64,000 nt of DNA from Ciona intestinalis (lineage: Eukaryota; Chordata; Ascidiacea; Phlebobranchia; Cionidae), in the NCBI RefSeq assembly GCF_000224145.3, contig NC_020177.2:2367483-2431482 (forward strand). The letters run 5' to 3'. Positions 47,630 through 59,800 of this stretch are shown here, one piece after another; positions within the stretch are counted from its first letter, which is position 1, and each line of letters begins with the position of its first letter. Made by a program: the position numbers and the translations under genes. A model generated the notes under the pieces. The model searched no databases. It saw only the letters and a list, made by a program, of their open reading frames with translations, and was not told the origin of the DNA.

Positions 47630-47633
47630 ATAA

Positions 47634-47832
47634 CAGGTTAATATAAAATGGGACATGTTTTCATTTCATTTTATTTTCTAATTTAGTATAGTAAAAAACA
47701 AATATTAACTTTCAATCATATACTCGTGCCCTTACGCCTCCAAAAAAGCGTTGTTAAGTGTTAAAAACACGATTATAAAATATGGGTTTTTATAAGCTAA
47801 AGGTATATCCCAACTTGCATCACAATATTATA
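47634..47832 (-). mobile_element. MITE family B at the 3' end of the peroxidase gene
   Basis: Degenerate copy (aatataaaatgggacatg to tatatcccaacttgcatcac). Its right end overlaps the read-through stop codon (47828-47830) of the peroxidase gene. Confidence 0.7.
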
Positions 47833-50800
47833 ACAATATTTGTCCTATATAACTACCTCGGTTGCATAAATATCGAACTCTATAATCTTTGCATTGTAGC
47901 CCCGGCTGGTGCTTCCCCCGACACAAGAGTCCATCTTGTGGACTCAGCATCTCAAATACGTCACCGCTTTCCCGCGCTGGTATCTGTGACGTCATATTAC
48001 AAAATGATTGTTAATAATACGTCATCGTTTTTTCTGGCCAATTGATTCTTTGTTCTAGCTTAAGTTTTACAATAACGTAGTTTTCTGTTTTAAATTAACA
48101 TCTGTAACCCACTGTGAGTTGCTTCTTGCTTTTCATACAGTTTAACAGTCACGCTTTTTAACCAATTCTCTTTTTATTTTCTTCTAAAGGTATTATAACG
48201 ACTGTCTTATTGATGTTATTCCCAATCTCTTCATTATGTTAGTTAAATATGACTATAGTAGGGTGGGGGAATATGGGACACCTTTAGCACATAATATCTA
48301 AATATCCTGAAGGTGTTTTAAACAATTACTAACGGTCTATGGGAGTCGTGGTCGTATAGTTTTATAATTATTTGAATGTTTTTTGTTTACTACTAAACGG
48401 GGCGAGAAAATAAAGTTAAAAGGTGCCCCATCTTCCCCCACCCTACTGTATTAATTTCAATCGAAAGAAAAAATAAACATTTTGTTATGATTGCTGTTAT
48501 AGTTGGGTGGGGGAAAATGGGACACTTTTTCATTCTATTTTCTCGTCCCATTTGGTAGTAAACAAAAAAAATTCAAAGAGTTATAAAAACATATTTTAAC
48601 GACGCCCATAAACGTTGTTACTTGTTTAAAACACGATCAAGATATATGGATATTAAATTCTAAAGGTGTCCCGTCTCTCCCACAGTACTATACGTCGAAC
48701 CCGCTATCACATAATCCAAATTTAAACGTACTTACCCCATCCAATGTTTGTGCTTGTACAGCTACTGGTTTAGAACAAGCACTACTGCCTGGCAATCCTT
48801 CATCGTCGACGAAATCGGGCGATTGTGGCGACGTTTGGTCCGACCAACTTGTCCAATAAGCTAAAACGGCGAAACTTTACTATGACGTCATTTTTTTTAC
48901 TATGACGTCACATTTTTTTTTACTGTGACGGTAAATTTTTGTACTATCACGGTACATCTATATTTACTGTGACGTTACACTTTTGAATTATGACGTCAAA
49001 CTTAGACTGTGATGCTACAATTTTAACAATAACGCCGCATTCATTATGTTTTACGACAAGGTCACAATTTTCTACAATGACGTCGTAATATTTTACAATG
49101 ACGTCACAATTTTATACGATGACGTCACTCTTTTAGTATGTGGTCAGATTTTTTACAATGACGTCACAACTTCGCAATGACGTCACGATTGTTTATGTAA
49201 ACAATCCCCTAACCCTAATCATTATTAATAAAACACACTATGAATGAAACGTCACATTTTTTTTACTATGACGTCATTTTATTGTTACGTCACTAACCTT
49301 CGGCGGAGTCGACAAACGGAAAGTCGGTGCCCTTGATCTGCCCCGGTGGGCATTTAAATCGAATTTGCATGTAGCCGTTTACGCTCCGCATATCTGTGCC
49401 CATGACGTCATTGCATACGTCATCAGGCCTGTATACACGCAGGCTTCGGAGGACAGATGTCCCAGGGTTAAGTGGAAGGCTTGTGGTGTCGTAATGTGTG
49501 ATGGGAAACCACATTGTCCAAACGTAATCTATACAACATTCGTTTAAATGTGTAAAAAAAAATAGAATAGTAAAAAGAATTTCAGATTAATATATAGTAG
49601 GGCGGGGGAAGATAGGGCACCTTTAGCACATAATATTTAAATATTCTAACCGTTTTTAAAACAATTAACAACGGTCTGTGAGGGTCGTGAGGATACGGTT
49701 TTATGATTTTTAAATGTTTTTTTTTTGTTTACTACCAAATGGGACAAGAAAATGTAATGAAAAGGTGTCCCATCTCTGCCCACCTTACTATATTACACGT
49801 ATAGTCGGGTGGGGTAATATGGAATATGTTTAGTATTTTTGCCACGTCCTAATTGACACTAAACAAAGAATATTTACAGAATTAAACAACTGCATCCTTT
49901 TCACTTATAAAAAAACGTTGGTAATTGTTTAAAGAATATTTACAGAATTAAACAACTGCATCCTTTTCACCTATAAAAAAACGTTGGTAATTGTTTAAAG
50001 AATATTTACAGAATTAAACAACTGCATCCTTAACGACTTTAAAAAACGTTGTTAATTGATTAAAACCGGTTCAGGGAATATCGACTATTATGTGGTAACT
50101 GTATCCCATCTTACCCCACAGTACTATATAAATTGCACCACTCCAGACTAAAAACAAATAAATAAATTCCATCGTCCGCAAATAAAGCAGACCTGCTGTA
50201 TTGATGTTTTCCACGTGACTTGGAAAATCTCCTACAGATGTTTCATTCCATGCGCTTAATTCCAGCGACTTTATAGAACTACATGGTATGCGTTGGTTGC
50301 CCGCCAACCTATGCAGTTTCATGGCTGCCGGTTGAATCGTTGTGAAGTTATCAGCTACGTCACAAATGACGCTTGATAACGTCACAGACTTGATAGCTTC
50401 CAATTGGCCTAAAAAAAACAAATATTAAAAAAATAGGACGTATGTAGTATTTTTTTCCTCTTATTAAATTTGCTAGCAAACAAAAACTATTGACAAAATT
50501 ATATAGCCCTAGCCCGCGATTTTTAAAATCGTTGTTAATTGTTTATAACACAATAAGAATAGATAGGAAGTTATGTTATAACGGTATCCCATATTACCAC
50601 ACAGTACTATATAGCGAAAGGTGTACTCGATAGCAATTTCGATAAACCCAGTGGTCGAGAATGGGTTGTCCGCAAAAGCAATTTTAGTATTCGCTTATTT
50701 GTGTGTATTTCGCCACCAAACAAAAAAACGTACCGATCTCCAAAATTTACCCACAAAGTTACATACTTCGTAAGCATAAGGTGTATATGAAAAAGAATAG

Positions 50801-53800
50801 CCGTGTTACAATGACTGTCTTTGTCCCACCACGCGAGAAAAAAGTTACAATTATTAATTTTATTCATTAATTCACGCATGAATGCTTTGCACGTTTCAAC
50901 AATTAATAACCGACAAGCGGAATTATAAGTTATATAGTAGGATAAGGGAAGACGGGACACTTTTAGCACATAATATCGAAATATCGTGTTTTAAGGAATT
51001 AACAAAGGTCTACGGGAGTCGTGAGAATATGGTTTTACAATTCTTCGTATGCCCTTTGTTTACTACCAAGTGGGACAGAAAATAAATTAAAAAACTACCC
51101 CATCTTCCCCCACCCTACTATACTGCATTTTCTTACTTGGTGTAAGGGTAGAAAACCTCCCTCCATTTTCGAACCAGTGCGCATCCCCTTTGCGCAGGTC
51201 ACGGAACTGGTGGCCCAGCAAACACGCGAAAGTTGGCCCGGCTATTCCGCCTGCTGTCGAATTCTCGGAGATCCCTCCAACAAATAGATCTATGTCGTCC
51301 ACGACACCACTGTGTGACGTCACAAATTATACGTCATAACTAATACGTCACAAGCTATAATATTTCGGACATAGAATGTTTTAACGCACCTTTTTTGGGG
51401 CCCGTATAGGCCACGGATAAGTTGTGTTGATTTCATTCATAGTGTGTTTTATTAATAATGATTAGGGTTTGTTATATTTATAAATGTGTGTTAACGGTTT
51501 CCCACCCTACCCTATAGTACAGGGGTTCTTAAACTTTTTGTATGCTTTACCGTTTTAACAAAGATGCCTCAGATTACCCCCAATATGTAACATGGGGCTC
51601 ATTTATTAAAAAGCGATAACAACTGTCTACATCAGTTATATTTAATGCAACGGATGCGCTAGCTTTTTAGCAACGAGTTGTTCAATACGTCTGGTAAAGT
51701 AATACAATTGGCACAATTTTTCGGTCTCATTAACTGATGTGGATTTTGATTGGTAGCTCATTTACCCTCTTAATACAAGGAATTTACTCTCAGGGGTAAA
51801 TTTAACCCAGTTTAAAAATAATTTCATAGTACTTAACTCCTGGTTGAAGACAAATAAATCGATTCCAATAAATACGCCATATCTTACACGCTTACTTATA
51901 TAAAGTTTTCAGCCTTTCTTGCATAGAAGATGGTATGTCAATCAACTCGTCAAAAGTTGTTGCTGCTTTCAAACCGCAGAACTTTCTGTGTTCGTTGTAA
52001 GACGGCACGCCATGGTCTCTCCCTCTCTGTATATTAATCGCGGGAAGGTCCTTGCCGTATTTACCTAAAAATGAAAAATTGCATTACCTTTTCTGGTGTA
52101 GTAGGGTGGGGAAAGATGGGACACCTTTAGCACATAATATCCAGATATCCTGATCGTGTTTTAAACAATTAACAACGATCTATGAGAGTCATGAGGACAT
52201 AGTTTTATATTTCTTTGAATGTTCTTTGTTTACCACTAAATGGGACAAGAAAATAGAGTTAAAAAGTGTCCCATCTTCCCCCATCCTACTGTATGTCGTT
52301 TAAGATAACCTAATCTTTTATTTTTCTCTTCGAAAACGGCAATGAAGATGATGTTATTTAAATAATAAAGAGAAAGAAATCAACGTCAAAACGGCAGGCG
52401 TTAAAACTCGCAATAGATATGGGAAAATCGGCCTCTTTATCTTAAACGACTTAAAAGTACACCAAAATGAACGTTTTCTGGTGAAAATTGCCGCTTTTCA
52501 CAACACTGAAATAGTTTGGCAATTCAAATAAAAACAGACCAATGTTGTTTGAATTAAACGATTAATTCAATTTCCGTACTTACAGAGACCTGCTAAAATG
52601 CAACATATACATACCGCCGCCAACCTGGTTTAAATGCTATTTGTTTTCAAAAGGGTTTTGAACTCAAATCTTATAAAGAAATCTACAGTAAAGTGGGGTA
52701 ATATGGGACACGTTTTCCTTGTTGTTTTCTTATTCCATTTGGTGATTAAAAAAAGAATATTCACTCATTGCCAGAGCTGTTTAGCCGTTTAACCTTACAA
52801 CCCGTTTCAATTGTTAATTTTTCAAAACATGCTAACGGTACCCCATTTTACTCTATAGTACTAGTAAAAACACTGCCCATATTCTACTTTAAACTTTACC
52901 TTCTTCTGCAAACAACCTGTCAATCAAACCCTCAGCGAAATCTGTGTCGAACTTCATAGCATGATCAGTCAGCATACCCCTAATAACCGAACCAGCTCCA
53001 AACTTTTCAAACAAAGGAATCGCGTTGAAAAATCTGTAACGAGTAGAAATTACTACATGATACCTCTGGCAACTATTTGTTTAACCTTTTCAAAAAAAAA
53101 TATATTTTTTTTAAAGTAAACTAAAAAATAAAAATGTGCTTTGAAATTTTTGGTAATACACCCCTTGGGTGAGGTCCTACAGCGTGGCTCGCAATTGGAC
53201 CTGAAATTTAAACAGAATTCGTTCCATTACCGAGCATGTAACCGTAGGACAGTTATCATAGTGGAGTAAAGTTGGAGACAGCTGGCCATTTTTACACCCC
53301 ATTTGATGATAAACAACTAAAGTGTTTCAGATTTGTATGACAGGATTTTCACTACTGTATAAACCGCACCATAGCCGATTGCTGTTAATAACTATTTGAA
53401 AGGATGTTAAAATATTGGCAATATGTGCTTAAATGCCCCCCCCCCCCCCACTCAGAAGATGGGACGCTGTTTCACTTTATTTTCTTGTCCAATTTGGTAG
53501 TAAACAAAGAACATTAAAATAATTTTAAGACTGTATCCCCACGACTTTCACAGACCGTTGTTAATTGTTTAAAACACGATCAGGATATTTGAAATTATCT
53601 GCTAAAGGTGTCCCACCTTACCCCACTCTACTAAAACTAATAAAAAACCGGTGTTAAAAAATGGGAGAATATGTGATAAGGTGTTCTAGTTCCCATATAT
53701 TGTACCAGAAAACGAATGTGCTTACTGTGTATGTAGGTCGATTACTGGGTCGTTTTGGTTTATCGAGTAATCGGGGTTCGGCCGAGTAAGAACATGGTTG

Positions 53801-56800
53801 ACCAGTGTATGACCGAGTCTTAATGCTGCTGTCATCACAGATATATCCGCTGTTGCGTCATAGAGGGGATCGTATCCGTAATAATAGCCCTGTTGAATGA
53901 TAAATGAATGAATAAATGAATGACATTTTTCTCATGTTTTATGCTGGTAAGTAATGAATGAGATATTTTATCCTGTTTTTGTTATAACACATTTACGAAT
54001 AAAACAAAAGTCAAAACTTCTTTTTAATCTAGAAAAAAGGTAAAGTTACTTTTACTGTGACGTAATAATCAAAAGACCACTGTGACGTAATTATCAAACA
54101 ACCACTGTGACGTAATAATCGAACCTTATCCGTGAGTTTGAGATCAAATCTTCTCATGACGTCATCACCTAACATGATTGGGAGAAATTCGTTGAATGTA
54201 ATTTGCTGATGCATAGCGCCAACTATCGACCGAGCTGTCTGTAAGCGGTTTTGTTACAATATCTTAGAGAACTATATAATACTGTGGGGTAAGATGGGAC
54301 GCATTCAGCAGATAATATCTAAATATCCTGATTGTGTTTTAAACAATTACCAACGGTCTATGTGAGTGGTGAGGATACGGTTTTATAATTCTTTAAACGT
54401 TCCATGTTTACTACCAAATGAGAGAAGAAAATATATTAAAAAGGTGTCCCATCTCCCCCCATCCTATATTATATTACTGTGGGGAAAGATGGAAAATCGT
54501 AAGCACTAAAATTCGATTTTCTAATCATGTTTTAACAATTAACAACGGCCTTTAGAGTCGTGAGGTTACGTTTTTATATTTCTGTTTGCGATTTTTTAAG
54601 AACCAAGCACTTCTGCGCGTAAAAATGGCCTTCTACCAAGCTTTGTATCGCTTACAAAAACCAAATAAACACACGCCGACCATGCATTTGTATAAGCGAT
54701 TCACGCTCCGTGGACTCCGTAATGGCGGACACAAGCGCCGTTTCCCGGCGTGACGTTGACCCAACCAACTACATTATGTACTACCTCGAATATCTTGGTT
54801 CCGTCCCAGTGAGAATTTATGTTGGCCAGTTGATCTGCTATCTTGTTATGCATTCTTAACCATGTTGTATGATCTGCCATTAAAGGGGTTTGTTCGTTTG
54901 CTCTGATGTCCCCTGTGTTAAATATATTTTCAATTTGTGTGAAGTTTAGACTATACTTAGACTGTAGTGTACGCCAATATCTAAATGAAGCCACCACCGT
55001 TTATACCAGTGGTTCTTAGACTTTTATCTATGTTTTACCCTTTTATCAAAGATGCTTATCAGACTTCCCCCAATATGTAATAAGGGGCTTATTTATTAAA
55101 ATAAGAAAACAACTAATTACATCAGTTATATTTAATGCATCGGATGCACTTTGGGAACGAGTTGTTCAATGTTTGGTAAAGTACTACAATTGGCACGATT
55201 TTTCTGCCCCGTCAACTGATGTGGATTTTGATTGGCAGCTTATTTACCCTCTATTTTTTTTCGTCCGGCAAAAATACGTTGTCATCAGATAAAACAGACG
55301 ATTTGATCATTTAAAAGGGTTTAGCCGTGTATACCAGCTAGCTGTATTTTTAAAACGCCGATTATTTACGTGCTGCACCAACATTGAGAATACGACCATT
55401 AAAAAAAGTACAAACTAAGTCTCATATAAGCAATTACAATACGCTAGTAACTGCTGTACGTTATATATACCTCCGCACCGTATGTTTTACTAACGGATAC
55501 TGTATCCAGATGCTAAAAACTGCAAAGACGTTGGCCGTTGAACAGACATTTTTGGCTTTCATAGCGACGGAAAATACATTTATTACACAGAAGGAATTTC
55601 CAATGTTCCATTTTTCCTTTTCCACAAATAGGCATTTCATTTTCTCACAAAAAGAACTTCCACTTCTACTCACCGGCTGCGAAACATGGTTTATCCGCTG
55701 GCTTATGGATCGCAGCATCGCATTCAAACTGACTGCTGATTTGAGAATGGATTTGTGTTAAAAGAGGAAGTCCAGAATGGAATGGACACGACGCATTGTA
55801 GGTTCCAACTAATAGTTTCCCGTCGTTCTGACCTGCGTCAAAATATAAAAAATCCGGCAATTTATTCCTTTGATGAAAGTAGGATGGGGGGCGATGGGAC
55901 ATCTTTTTATTCTACTTTCTCGTCCCATTTAGTAGTAAACAAAAACATTTAATGAATTATAAAACCGTATCCTCACGAATTCAATATATCCCGTTATTAT
56001 TTGTTTAAGACACGATTAGGGTATTTGAAAATTTTCTTTAAATACTACCAAATGGGACGAAAAAAGAGAATGAAAACATGTCAAATCTTACCCCACCCTT
56101 CTAACATTTCGTCAATCTTGCTTTTAAATCCGCTATGTTTAAACAGTAGAATTAACGATAGTCGTTATAACACGCATGTTCACACACCTCGTGCCAGCTT
56201 ACGAGTTGCCAAATATGTTACTTTGTGGGTGGGTGATTTTTAATAGATGTTCTTATATAGTATCCCATACTAACCTGAAACAAGGCTTGACTTGAATTGG
56301 TCATTACTTCCGTATATGTTACTTGCATCAATATATGCAGTAATAGTATTCTCCTGTTGCCTGGTATTGTTCTTACCTTGATAAGTTATGTTATGCAGGT
56401 AAATCATAGGATTTTTTCAAAGATATAAAAAAAAATATTAAAAAGTTTTACTGAGTGAAAAATATTAAGTCATTTTCCAGAGTTTTTTTTGAGTTTTTCT
56501 TTAAAGTTGGTTTTAATAACTATTTTTGTTATGTTGTCTGGTGTATAACTACTTGACAAAGGCTGAATTGGCATCGGTATATAACAGTATAGTAGACTGG
56601 GAAGAATGGGACACCATTTTATTTTTCCGACACATTTGTTAGTGAACAAAGAACATTGAAAGAATTATAAAACTGTACTCTTAACAACTCCCACAGACGG
56701 GTATTTGGATATTATTGCTAAAGCTGTCCCGTCTTACCCCACTATATATTCCACAACGCAAATATAACTCACAATTAATATCCAGAACGCTTTTAGCTCG

Positions 56801-59800
56801 TACAAATGGTATGCAATCTTTTTCCGGTTTCATAATGTCGTTATCGGGAATCTTGATATTAAAGCATAATGGGTTCGAATCCCCGCACGGGCAGTCAAGT
56901 CGCAGTTTTCCGCTGGCATCTAAAACAGTGGCTCCATTTTACTAAACATTCTATTTATCTCTTCGAATTCAGTAACGAAGATAAGAATAACTTAAACCGT
57001 GAAAAAAGGGAATGAACTGAAAAAATGACAGTCGTTATATAAAGACGCTACGGTTAAAAACTATCGGAGCTAAAGTTTTAAATAATGTCGTATCTGCTTA
57101 AACCGCAATGCAGTATAAACAAATTTGTACCGATATGAATCCAATTAAAACAAATTAAGAAGTTAACGGTTTGTCTAAAGCTTTAAGTTAATGGGTTGGC
57201 TAAATTCTTAGCCATACATAAAAAAAAAAACAAATATTAAAAAAAAGATTCCCCAAAATGATCACCCACAAAGTTACATACGCCGTAATAACTCGTAAGC
57301 TGGTACGAGGTGTACGAAACAGAACACCCCTGTTATAAGGACTAACGTTGCGTTGCCACGCGAGGGTAAATAAGTTACATTTATTCAAGAAATTGAAAAA
57401 AGCATGATGACAAACTTAAAATAATAGCTAATATATCAGCTATCACAGATTGGGTGTCTATTTAACCGATAGTTTTAAAAGTTGCCTAAAAATTAATTCT
57501 GCGTAAAACGTTAGCATTTAATTTTACCTTTATCTTCTCCTAGCTTTGAAAGGTCGTGTGCGAGTAATTGTCCCCATAGCGGAAACTGGTGACTGGCCAC
57601 GCTTGATTGCTCGTTTATGTCGTTTCGAATCGCCTGGGTGACCGCACGGGCAGAAGGGAGTCGCGCGCCACCCCGCGGCGAACCTGGAAAAAAATAGACG
57701 TTAAGTGTGTTATTTCAGAACTATAGTACAGTTGGGTAAGATGGGATGCCGTTAACAGCTAAATCTCATTCTTTCTGTTTTTTTAACAAATAACAGCGGC
57801 CTTTAAGAGCCGCAGTGCAATGATTGCATAATTCTGTAAATATTGTATACAACCGCATAGAACATGGAAAAAAAGAAATGTCTCATCTTACCCCACTCTG
57901 CTATAATTCAAAATAAAAACAAACTTTAGAAAAGCGTATAATTCTGTTAGTTCCGTACATATGGTAATCTTGGTAAAAAGTATCTTAAAAAGATCTCGTT
58001 GCAAAAACAATTAGTCATTATATAGTATAGAATGGAGCAAGATGGGACACCTTTTCATTTTATTTCCTTGTCCTATTTGGTAAAAAACAAAGAACATTTA
58101 AAGAATTATAAAACCGTATCCCCACGACTGCCATAGACCGTTGTTAATCGTTTAAAACAAAATCAGAATATGTGGATATTATGTGCTAAAGGGGTTCCAC
58201 CCCCCCACCCTACTATTATACTGATTATATTTATTCGTGGGGTGATTTGCAGAAACCACTACTATTTACTCCCTACGGTATGACTCACCTACGCCGTCCT
58301 CGTAAGAAGCTGGCAACATCCGTTTATAAGCTCGCCTGCTTCGCCCTCGATCGCTGTTTAATCGATTGTTGCACGAACCGTCCATTGTCCGGTAACTAGT
58401 GGTCGCATTATGAAATCATAATGTTACAGCATTAAGAGAAAAGTATATAAGTAGTACTATGGGAGAGAAGGGACACCTTTAGCACACTTTAAACAATTAA
58501 CAACGGTATATGAAAGTCGTGAAGGCATGGTTTTATAATTCCTCGAATGTTCTTTGTTTACTACCAAATGAGACGAGAAAATAGAATAAAAAGGTGTCTC
58601 ATCTTTCCCCACCCTACTATACGTAAACATGCTGTAGCATGTTTAAACTACCATGTGAAAACATAATGTTTAGCTTTGGTAAAGTTGATACCGTTCTACC
58701 GAACGGAAACAACGAAACAATGTTCTTTAACTAAATAAAGTAAAAAGTGCAACGTGTTTTAACGACTGTCGTTTTGTTGTTGATTCAATTCGTTTTGTTT
58801 TTTATTAAAAAATGTTATGTTATGATGTAAAGCTGTTATACAAAAAGAAAAGTCCTGGCCTTTGTTTTTAAATCTTTTGCAGCAAAAGTATAATATAGTA
58901 GGGTGGGGTAAAATGGGACGTTTTTATGTTATTTTTCGCTCCCTTTGGTAGTAAACAAAAAACGTTCAAAGAATTATAAAACCGGAAAATGCAAACACTG
59001 TACTTTTCTCATGCATCAAAGCTATTTTGAGTTTAATGAATCAATGTAACTTACTTTATCCTCGCGTGGCGGAAAACGACAGATGTTCATATTTTAAGCG
59101 GGATTTTTTGTATTTTTTTTTATGTGGAACTGGTAATTTGGACAACCCATTAGTGACCACTAAGTTAACAATAAAGTAATCAATAAAAAAATCTTACATG
59201 TTTTGACCGCACACGGTCAAGTTAGCTAAACACGGTGACGGCATCGAATCAACTGAAATTGAAAATAAATAATAAATACAATTTTTATGTAACGTTGTAA
59301 TGTGCTTACTATGAAAGCAAAATTTCATCACTTTTGAATGCAACATCTACGATTTTTAATTGACTCTCTTTTCCACACATTTTCTCAGTAGCGTGTTTTA
59401 ACCTTACTTTGGTTCTAACAACTGTTGTTTTGCTATTGCTGATTCTCCCATTTACGTACGTATTTCTTATTTACTACCACATATGGGATGAGAAAATTAA
59501 TTAAAAACGAAACTCATCTTACCCCACCCCACTATGTGTAGTAGGGTGGGAGAAATGGGACACATAACCCTACGTCCTAGGGTATTACAGACTATAGACC
59601 ATGCCTAATGAAACAGCGTAAAACAATTCACTTGTACTGACCTGCTGGTACGTGTGTTTTCTGGCACAGTGACGGTCTATGACGGTCGCATCTCAACAGT
59701 GAAACTTTCCCAGCTTGGTCCGGAGCAATTGCAGCGCAATCCGCAAGTTCTGTATTTCCAGCAGAATACCAGTTTACTAAGCTACTACTAACCGTGCCCT

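Larger units (their letters stand above)
43716..47827. other. Region between the zinc finger and peroxidase genes
   Basis: Holds the CpG-rich promoter area (43970-44830), four MITE copies or fragments and a family C repeat. The zinc finger 5' UTR exon should lie here, but I cannot fix its donor. A stretch at 46497-46532 on the plus strand has splice-like ends and an ATG (atgtcgctgtcatc), but no compatible next exon was found. Confidence 0.5.
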
